Source: Symsagittifera roscoffensis (Eukaryota > Xenacoelomorpha > Acoela > Convolutidae). Taken from it: DNA of 64,000 nucleotides. The position numbers were made by a program, and so were the translations under genes. The stretch is from NCBI RefSeq assembly GCF_963678635.1, contig NC_087063.1:30394599-30458598 (forward strand). Direction: 5' to 3'. Of the stretch, positions 57,313 through 64,000 are shown in pieces (positions within the stretch are counted from its first letter, which is position 1; each line of letters starts with the position of its first letter). Under the pieces are notes generated by a model. It saw nothing but the letters and a program-made list of their open reading frames with translations, searched no databases and was not told where the DNA came from.

Positions 57313-57520
57313 TCTATGTTTGTTTCTATGATGGAATGCTCTTTTAAAGCCTATGATATATACTGAAGTGACAATGATGCTATTCTTTTGAGAGCAGTTA
57401 ACAATGGTCGGCTTTTGGGCTGTCTTTTCATTCAATTCCTACTTTTTTCATTAAAAATCGTATATGTTTAGAGGTTATTGATAATTGGATTTTCGAGATG
57501 TTTTGTTTTGATGTAGCTAT

Positions 57521-57592
57521 GTGATGAGAGAACAATCGCGGTTTCTATTGAAGCCTTGTCCAGACTCATGATTTTCTTCCTTGGATGTCTGA
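57521..57592 (+). ncRNA. SNORD14: U14 snoRNA copy 43
   Basis: Boxes intact, class 2, spacer A with TTTTGAGCTG variant. Confidence 0.9.
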
Positions 57593-57798
57593 TCTATGTT
57601 TGTTCTGTGATCTAATAGGTCTTAAGATTATGATCTATGCCGAAATAACAATAACGCATTTCTCTCGAGAGCAGTTAAAAATGGTCGGCTTTTGAGCTGT
57701 CTTTTTGTTCATTTCCTACTTTTTTCTTTAAAAAATCGTGTATGATTAGAGATTATTGATAATTGTGTATTTTAAATGTTTGGTTTTGATGTAGCTAT

Positions 57799-57870
57799 GT
57801 GATGAGAGAACAATCGCGGTTTCTATTGAAGCCTTGTCGAGACTCGTGATTTTCTTCCTTGGATGTCTGA
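57799..57870 (+). ncRNA. SNORD14: U14 snoRNA copy 44
   Basis: Boxes intact, class 3, spacer B. Confidence 0.9.
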
Positions 57871-58078
57871 TCTATGTTTGTATCTATGATGCAACCTTCT
57901 TTTAAAGTCTATGATATATACTGAAGTGACAATGATGCTATTCTTTTGAGAGCAGTTAACAATGGTCGGCTTTTGGGCTGTCTTTTCATTCAATTCCTAC
58001 TTTTTTCATTAAAAATCGTATATGATTAGAGGTTATTGATAATTGGATTTTCGAGATGTTTTGTTTTGATGTAGCTAT

Positions 58079-58150
58079 GTGATGAGAGAACAATCGCGGT
58101 TTCTATTGAAGCCTTGTCCAGACTCATGATTTTCTTCCTTGGATGTCTGA
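58079..58150 (+). ncRNA. SNORD14: U14 snoRNA copy 45
   Basis: Boxes intact, class 2, spacer A with TTTTGAGCTG variant. Confidence 0.9.
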
Positions 58151-58356
58151 TCTATGTTTGTTCTGTGATCTAATAGGTCTTAAGATTATGATCTATGCCG
58201 AAATAACAATAACGCATTTCTCTCGAGAGCAGTTAAAAATGGTCGGCTTTTGAGCTGTCTTTTTGTTCATTTCCTACTTTTTTCTTTAAAAAATCGTGTA
58301 TGATTAGAGATTATTGATAATTGTGTATTTTAAATGTTTGGTTTTGATGTAGCTAT

Positions 58357-58428
58357 GTGATGAGAGAACAATCGCGGTTTCTATTGAAGCCTTGTCGAGA
58401 CTCGTGATTTTCTTCCTTGGATGTCTGA
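58357..58428 (+). ncRNA. SNORD14: U14 snoRNA copy 46
   Basis: Boxes intact, class 3, spacer B. Confidence 0.9.
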
Positions 58429-58636
58429 TCTATGTTTGTATCTATGATGCAACCTTCTTTTAAAGTCTATGATATATACTGAAGTGACAATGATGCTATT
58501 CTTTTGAGAGCAGTTAACAATGGTCGGCTTTTGGGCTGTCTTTTCATTCAATTCCTACTTTTTTCATTAAAAATCGTATATGTTTAGAGGTTATTGATAA
58601 TTGGATTTTCGAGATGTTTTGTTTTGATGTAGCTAT

Positions 58637-58708
58637 GTGATGAGAGAACAATCGCGGTTTCTATTGAAGCCTTGTCCAGACTCATGATTTTCTTCCTTGG
58701 ATGTCTGA
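58637..58708 (+). ncRNA. SNORD14: U14 snoRNA copy 47
   Basis: Boxes intact, class 2, spacer B with AAAGCCTATG as after copy 42. Confidence 0.9.
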
Positions 58709-58916
58709 TCTATGTTTGTTTCTATGATGGAATGCTCTTTTAAAGCCTATGATATATACTGAAGTGACAATGATGCTATTCTTTTGAGAGCAGTTAACAA
58801 TGGTCGGCTTTTGGGCTGTCTTTTCATTCAATTCCTACTTTTTTCATTAAAAATCGTATATGATTAGAGGTTATTGATAATTGGATTTTCGAGATGTTTT
58901 GTTTTGATGTAGCTAT

Positions 58917-58988
58917 GTGATGAGAGAACAATCGCGGTTTCTATTGAAGCCTTGTCTAGACTCATGATTTTCTTCCTTGAATGTCTGG
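58917..58988 (+). pseudogene. SNORD14: U14 copy 48, box D mutated
   Basis: Box D CTGG and domain B TTCCTTGAATGT, exactly as copy 32; loop GTCTAGACTC. Hybrid A/B spacer as copy 32. Confidence 0.75.
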
Positions 58989-59195
58989 TCTATGTTTGTT
59001 CTGTGATGGAATGCTCTTTTAAAGTCTATGATATATACTGAAGTGACAATGATGCTATTCTTTTGAGAGCAGTTAAAAATGGTCGGCTTTTGGGCTGTCT
59101 TTTCATTCAATTCCTACTTTTTTCATTAAAAATCGTATATGATTAGAGGTTATTGATAATTGGATTTTCGAGATGTTTTGTTTTGATGTAGCTAT

Positions 59196-59267
59196 GTTAT
59201 GAGAGAACAATCGCGGTTTCTATTGAAGCCTTGTCCAGACTCATGATTTTCTTCCTTGGATGTCTGA
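59196..59267 (+). ncRNA. SNORD14: U14 snoRNA copy 49, box C variant
   Basis: Box C is GTTATGA; box D intact. Class 2, spacer B. Confidence 0.7.
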
Positions 59268-59475
59268 TCTATGTTTGTATCTATGATGCAACCTTCTTTT
59301 AAAGTCTATGATATATACTGAAGTGACAATGATGCTATTCTTTTGAGAGCAGTTAACAATGGTCGGCTTTTGGGCTGTCTTTTCATTCAATTCCTACTTT
59401 TTTCATTAAAAATCGTATATGATTAGAGGTTATTGATAATTGGATTTTCGAGATGTTTTGTTTTGATGTAGCTAT

Positions 59476-59547
59476 GTGATGAGAGAACAATCGCGGTTTC
59501 TATTGAAGCCTTGTCCAGACTCATGATTTTCTTCGTTGGATGTCTGA
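59476..59547 (+). ncRNA. SNORD14: U14 snoRNA copy 50
   Basis: Boxes intact; domain B reads TTCGTTGGATGT, one guide mismatch. Class 2, spacer A. Confidence 0.8.
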
Positions 59548-59750
59548 TCTATGTTTGTTCTGTGATCTAATAGGTCTTAAGATTATGATCTATGCCGAAA
59601 TAACAATAACGCATTTCTCTCGAGAGCAGTTAAAAATGGTCGGCTTTTGGGCTGTCTTTTTGTTCATTTCCTACTTTTTTCTTTAAAAAATCGTGTATGA
59701 TTAGAGATTATTGATTGGATATTTTAAATGTTTGGTTTTGATGTAGCTAT

Positions 59751-59822
59751 GTGATGAGAGAACAATCGCGGTTTCTATTGAAGCCTTGTCGAGACTCGTG
59801 ATTTTCTTCCTTGGATGTCTGA
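59751..59822 (+). ncRNA. SNORD14: U14 snoRNA copy 51
   Basis: Boxes intact, class 3, spacer B. Confidence 0.9.
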
Positions 59823-60030
59823 TCTATGTTTGTATCTATGATGCAACCTTCTTTTAAAGTCTATGATATATACTGAAGTGACAATGATGCTATTCTTTCG
59901 AGAGCAGTTAACAATGGTCGGCTTTTGGGCTGTCTTTTCATTCAATTCCTACTTTTTTCATTAAAAATCGTATATGATTAGAGGTTATTGATAATTGGAT
60001 TTTCGAGATGTTTTGTTTTGATGTAGCTAT

Positions 60031-60102
60031 GTGATGAGAGAACAATCGCGGTTTCTATTGAAGCCTTGTCCAGACTCATGATTTTCTTCCTTGGATGTCT
60101 GA
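60031..60102 (+). ncRNA. SNORD14: U14 snoRNA copy 52
   Basis: Boxes intact, class 2, spacer B. Confidence 0.9.
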
Positions 60103-60310
60103 TCTATGTTTGTTTCTATGATGGAATGCTCTTTTAAAGTCTATGATATATACTGAAGTGACAATGATGCTATTCTTTTGAGAGCAGTTAACAATGGTCG
60201 GCTTTTGGATTGTCTTTTCATTCAATTCCTACTTTTTTCATTAAAAATCGTATATGATTAGAGGTTATTGATAATTGGATTTTCGAGATGTTTTGTTTTG
60301 ATGTAGCTAT

Positions 60311-60382
60311 GTGATGAGAGAACAATCGCGGTTTCTATTGAAGCCTTGTCCAGACTCATGATTTTCTTCCTTGAATGTCTGA
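60311..60382 (+). ncRNA. SNORD14: U14 snoRNA copy 53
   Basis: Boxes intact but domain B is TTCCTTGAATGT, as in copies 32 and 48. Class 2, spacer A. Confidence 0.8.
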
Positions 60383-60585
60383 TCTATGTTTGTTCTGTGA
60401 TCTAATAGGTCTTAAGATTATGATCTATGCCGAAATAACAATAACGCATTTCTCTCGAGAGCAGTTAAAAATGGTCGGCTTTTGGGCTGTCTTTTTGTTC
60501 ATTTCCTACTTTTTTCTTTAAAAAATCGTGTATGATTAGAGATTATTGATTGGATATTTTAAATGTTTGGTTTTGATGTAGCTAT

Positions 60586-60657
60586 GTGATGAGAGAACAA
60601 TCGCGGTTTCTATTGAAGTCTTGTCGAGACTCGTGATTTTCTTCCTTGGATGTCTGA
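60586..60657 (+). ncRNA. SNORD14: U14 snoRNA copy 54
   Basis: Boxes intact, class 3 with GAAGTCTTG, spacer B. Confidence 0.9.
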
Positions 60658-60865
60658 TCTATGTTTGTATCTATGATGCAACCTTCTTTTAAAGTCTATG
60701 ATATATACTGAAGTGACAATGATGCTATTCTTTTGAGAGCAGTTAACAATGGTCGGCTTTTGGGCTGTCTTTTCATTCAATTCCTACTTTTTTCATTAAA
60801 AATCGTATATGATTAGAGGTTATTGATAATTGGATTTTCGAGATGTTTTGTTTTGATGTAGCTAT

Positions 60866-60937
60866 GTGATGAGAGAACAATCGCGGTTTCTATTGAAGCC
60901 TTGTCCAGACTCATGATTTTCTTCCTTGGATGTCTGA
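60866..60937 (+). ncRNA. SNORD14: U14 snoRNA copy 55
   Basis: Boxes intact, class 2, spacer A starting TTTATG. Confidence 0.9.
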
Positions 60938-61140
60938 TTTATGTTTGTTCTGTGATCTAATAGGTCTTAAGATTATGATCTATGCCGAAATAACAATAAC
61001 GCATTTCTCTCGAGAGCAGTTAAAAATGGTCGGCTTTTGGACTGTCTTTTTGTTCATTTCCTACTTTTTTCTTTAAAAAATCGTGTATGATTAGAGATTA
61101 TTGATTGGATATTTTAAATGTTTGGTTTTGATGTAGCTAT

Positions 61141-61212
61141 GTGATGAGAGAACAATCGCGGTTTCTATTGAAGCCTTGTCGAGACTCGTGATTTTCTTCC
61201 TTGGATGTCTGA
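61141..61212 (+). ncRNA. SNORD14: U14 snoRNA copy 56
   Basis: Boxes intact, class 3, spacer B. Confidence 0.9.
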
Positions 61213-61420
61213 TCTATGTTTGTATCTATGATGCAACCTTCTTTTAAAGTCTATGATATATACTGAAGTGACAATGATGCTATTCTTTTGAGAGCAGTTA
61301 ACAATGGTCGGCTTTTGGGCTGTCTTTTCATTCAATTCCTACTTTTTTCATTAAAAATCGTATATGATTAGAGGTTATTGATAATTGGATTTTCGAGATG
61401 TTTTGTTTTGATGTAGCTAT

Positions 61421-61492
61421 GTGATGAGAGAACAATCGCGGTTTCTATTGAAGCCTTGTCCAGACTCATGATTTTCTTCCTTGGATGTCTGA
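61421..61492 (+). ncRNA. SNORD14: U14 snoRNA copy 57
   Basis: Boxes intact, class 2, spacer A starting TTTATG, identical to copy 55's. Confidence 0.9.
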
Positions 61493-61695
61493 TTTATGTT
61501 TGTTCTGTGATCTAATAGGTCTTAAGATTATGATCTATGCCGAAATAACAATAACGCATTTCTCTCGAGAGCAGTTAAAAATGGTCGGCTTTTGGACTGT
61601 CTTTTTGTTCATTTCCTACTTTTTTCTTTAAAAAATCGTGTATGATTAGAGATTATTGATTGGATATTTTAAATGTTTGGTTTTGATGTAGCTAT

Positions 61696-61767
61696 GTGAT
61701 GAGAGAACAATCGCGGTTTCTATTGAAGCCTTGTCGAGACTCGTGATTTTCTTCCTTGGATGTCTGA
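61696..61767 (+). ncRNA. SNORD14: U14 snoRNA copy 58
   Basis: Boxes intact, class 3, spacer B. Confidence 0.9.
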
Positions 61768-61975
61768 TCTATGTTTGTATCTATGATGCAACCTTCTTTT
61801 AAAGTCTATGATATATACTGAAGTGACAATGATGCTATTCTTTCGAGAGCAGTTAACACTGGTCGGCTATTGGATTGTATTTTCATTCAATTCCTACTTT
61901 TTTCATTAAAACTCGTAAATGATTAGAGGTTATTGATAATTGGATTTTTGAGATGTTTTGTTTTGATGTAGCTAT

Positions 61976-62037
61976 GTGATTCGCTGTTTCTTTTGAAGCC
62001 TTGTCGAGACTCATAATTTTCTTCCTTGGATGTCTGA
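61976..62037 (+). pseudogene. SNORD14: U14 copy 59, box C deletion
   Basis: Same 10 nt deletion; CATAATTTT before domain B. Spacer A. Confidence 0.8.
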
Positions 62038-62246
62038 TCTATGTTTGTTTTGTGATCTAATAGATCTTAGAAGGTTATGATTTATGCCGAAATAACAATA
62101 ACGCATTTCTCTCGAGAGCAGTTAACAATGGTCGGCTTTTGGGCTGTCTTTTTTTTCATTTCCTACTTTTTTTCTTTAAAAAATCGTGTATGATTAGAGA
62201 TTATTCATAATTGGATTTCCGAGATGTTTTGTTTTGATGTAGCTAT

Positions 62247-62318
62247 GTGATGAGAGAACAATCGCGGTTTCTAATGAAGCCTTGTCGAGGTTCATGATTT
62301 TCTTCCTTGGATGTCTGA
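62247..62318 (+). ncRNA. SNORD14: U14 snoRNA copy 60
   Basis: Boxes intact, class 4; domain A ends TTTCTAATG. Spacer B. Confidence 0.85.
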
Positions 62319-62526
62319 TCTATGTTTGTTTCTATGATGCAACCTTCTTTTAAAGTCTATGATATATACTGAAGTGACAATGGTGCTATTCTTTCGAGAG
62401 CAGTTAACAATGGTCGGCTTTTGGGCTGTCTTTTCATTCAATTCCTACTTTTTTCATTAAAAATCGTATATGTTTAGAGGTTATTGATAATTGGTTTTTC
62501 GAGATGTTTTGTTTTGATGTAGCTAT

Positions 62527-62598
62527 GTGATGAGAGAACAATCGCGGTTTCTATTGAAGCCTTGTCCAGACTCATGATTTTCTTCCTTGGATGTCTGA
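62527..62598 (+). ncRNA. SNORD14: U14 snoRNA copy 61
   Basis: Boxes intact, class 2, spacer B. Confidence 0.9.
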
Positions 62599-62806
62599 TC
62601 TATGTTTGTTTCTATGATGGAATGCTCTTTTAAAGTCTATGATATATACTGAAGTGACAATGATGCTATTCTTTCGAGAGCAGTTAACACTGGTCGGCTA
62701 TTGGATTGTCTTTTCATTCAATTCCTACTTTTTTCATTAAAACTCGTAAATGATTAGAGGTTATTGATAATTGGATTTTTGAGATGTTTTGTTTTGATGT
62801 AGCTAT

Positions 62807-62868
62807 GTGATTCGCTGTTTCTTTTGAAGCCTTGTCGAGACTCATGATTTTCTTCCTTGGATGTCTGA
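62807..62868 (+). pseudogene. SNORD14: U14 copy 62, box C deletion
   Basis: Same 10 nt deletion, class 1 loop, spacer A. Confidence 0.8.
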
Positions 62869-63075
62869 TCTGTTTGTTTTGTGATCTAATAGATCTTAGA
62901 AGGTTATGATTTATGCCGAAATAACAATAACGCATTTCTCTCGAGAGCAGTTAACAATGGTCGGCTTTTGGGCTGTGTTTTTTTTCATTTCCTACTTTTT
63001 TTCTTTAAAAAATCGTGTATGATTAGAGATTATTGATAATTGGATTTCCGAGATGTTTTGTTTTGATGTAGCTAT

Positions 63076-63147
63076 GTGATGAGAGAACAATCGCGGTTTC
63101 TATTGAAGCCTTGTCGAGGTTCATGATTTTCTTCCTTGGATGTCTGA
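63076..63147 (+). ncRNA. SNORD14: U14 snoRNA copy 63
   Basis: Boxes intact, class 4, spacer B. Confidence 0.9.
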
Positions 63148-63355
63148 TCTATGTTTGTTTCTATGATGCAACCTTCTTTTAAAGTCTATGATATATACTG
63201 AAGTGACAATGATGCTATTCTTTCGAGAGCAGTTAACACTGGTCTGCTATTGGATTGTCTTTTCATTCAATTTCTACTTTTTTCATTAAAACTCGTAAAT
63301 GATTAGAGGTTATTGATAATTGGATTTTTGAGATGTTTTGTTTTGATGTAGCTAT

Positions 63356-63417
63356 GTGATTCGCTGTTTCTTTTGATGCCTTGTCGAGACTCATGATTTT
63401 CTTCCTTGGATGTCTGA
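63356..63417 (+). pseudogene. SNORD14: U14 copy 64, box C deletion
   Basis: Same deletion; loop TTTTGATGCC. Spacer A. Confidence 0.8.
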
Positions 63418-63624
63418 TCTGTTTGTTTTGTGATCTAATAGATCTTAGAAGTTTATGATTTATGCCGAAATAACAATAACGCATTTCTCTCGAGAGCAGT
63501 TAACAATGGTCGGCTTTTGGGCTGTCTTTTTTTTCATTTCCTACTTTTTTTCTTTAAAAAATCGTGTATGATTAGAGATTATTGATAATTGGATTTCCGA
63601 GATGTTTTGTTTTGATGTAGCTAT

Positions 63625-63696
63625 GTGATGAGAGAACAATCGCGGTTTCTATTGAAGCCTTGTCGAGGTTCATGATTTTCTTCCTTGGATGTCTGA
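63625..63696 (+). ncRNA. SNORD14: U14 snoRNA copy 65
   Basis: Boxes intact, class 4, spacer B. Copies 63-64 and 65-66 form a 549 bp dimer. Confidence 0.9.
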
Positions 63697-63904
63697 TCTA
63701 TGTTTGTTTCTATGATGCAACCTTCTTTTAAAGTCTATGATATATACTGAAGTGACAATGATGCTATTCTTTCGAGAGCAGTTAACACTGGTCTGCTATT
63801 GGATTGTCTTTTCATTCAATTTCTACTTTTTTCATTAAAACTCGTAAATGATTAGAGGTTATTGATAATTGGATTTTTGAGATGTTTTGTTTTGATGTAG
63901 CTAT

Positions 63905-63966
63905 GTGATTCGCTGTTTCTTTTGAAGCCTTGTCGAGACTCATGATTTTCTTCCTTGGATGTCTGA
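63905..63966 (+). pseudogene. SNORD14: U14 copy 66, box C deletion
   Basis: Same deletion. Its spacer A is cut by the window end. Confidence 0.8.
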
Positions 63967-64000
63967 TCTATGTTTGTTTTGTGATCTAATAGATCTTAGA

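Larger units (their letters stand above)
45690..64000 (+). repeat. Tandem U14 snoRNA array, 66 units of about 278 bp
   Basis: Each unit holds a 72 nt box C/D snoRNA and a spacer of about 205 bp. Start-to-start distances are 265-282 bp, average 278. U14 domain B (TTCCTTGGATGT before box D) is complementary to the near-universal 18S segment ACATCCAAGGAA, and domain A (AATCGCGGTTTCTATTG) to the 18S 5' domain. Middle-loop classes are 1 (GTCGAGACTCATG), 2 (GTCCAGACTCATG), 3 (GTCGAGACTCGTG) and 4 (GTCGAGGTTCATG). Spacer A begins (T/C)TGTGATCTAATAG and has CCGAAATAACAATAACGC. Spacer B begins CTATGATG(C/G)AA and has ACTGAAGTGACAATGATGC. From about 50.3 to 61.8 kb a class 2+A / class 3+B dimer of 553-558 bp predominates. 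The array runs off the window. Confidence 0.95.

Noticed and set aside
48059-63484. Repeated 62-73 residue minus-strand open frames through the array
   Set aside because: They are antisense to the U14 units and recur only because the DNA repeats; no start context, splice signal or domain supports a protein.
45690-64000. Array considered as CRISPR-like or plain satellite DNA
   Set aside because: The repeated part contains canonical U14 boxes and 18S-complementary domains, and the spacers are themselves repeated and not unique.

Overview
The window is eukaryotic, from an invertebrate animal whose species I cannot name. It has GT-AG introns, an animal-type VPS36 gene with one 66 bp intron and two very long ones, several animal retroelement families (BEL/Pao, Ty3/Gypsy and at least two non-LTR families), MITE and foldback elements, minisatellites and tRNA-derived sequences. 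No bacterial operon, CRISPR array or prophage is present.

Left part (1-36.2 kb): repeat-dominated and largely degenerate. It holds a large foldback, a decayed tRNA-Arg(TCG), one terminal coding exon of an unrecognised gene (2457-2783), a hAT-like MITE (3623-4012), a minisatellite at 6.0-6.5 kb, and a broken BEL/Pao pol on the minus strand (about 7.0-8.4 kb). Next come a broken Ty3/Gypsy element (11.4-16.0 kb), a 28-30 bp minisatellite inside a 0.93 kb duplication (16.5-18.3 kb), and a 1.46 kb tandem duplication (18.9-21.8 kb). Dispersed repeats follow, with a non-LTR reverse transcriptase on the minus strand (25.5-27.3 kb), an unrecognised multi-ORF coding block with an internal duplication (27.6-32.0 kb), a retroelement C-terminal fragment (33.7-34.1 kb) and a second 5'-truncated LINE (35.4-36.24 kb) that ends 8 bp before the VPS36 start codon.

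Right part (36.2-64 kb): one gene, VPS36 (ESCRT-II subunit), plus strand. Exons are 36248-36520, 36587-36802 and 43605-43853; the rest lies beyond the window. Intron 2 (6.8 kb) carries a long inverted repeat, a GC-rich element bounded by direct repeats, and a tRNA-like sequence. Intron 3 (more than 20 kb) carries two more tRNA-like sequences and then the main discovery: an uninterrupted tandem array of 66 copies of the box C/D small nucleolar RNA U14 (SNORD14) in about 278 bp units, on the VPS36 sense strand, from about 45.7 kb to the window end. Fifty-four copies keep the canonical terminal boxes GTGATGA and CTGA. Seven carry the same 10 nt deletion that removes half of box C, two have box D changed to CTGG, and three have substituted box C. 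Most of the array is a dimeric higher-order repeat with two spacer types.

How it may work: splicing of VPS36 pre-mRNA could release a lariat holding dozens of U14 units, coupling an endosomal-sorting gene to high-dosage production of an rRNA-processing snoRNA. That is inference; the sequence itself shows the array, its strand and its intronic position.
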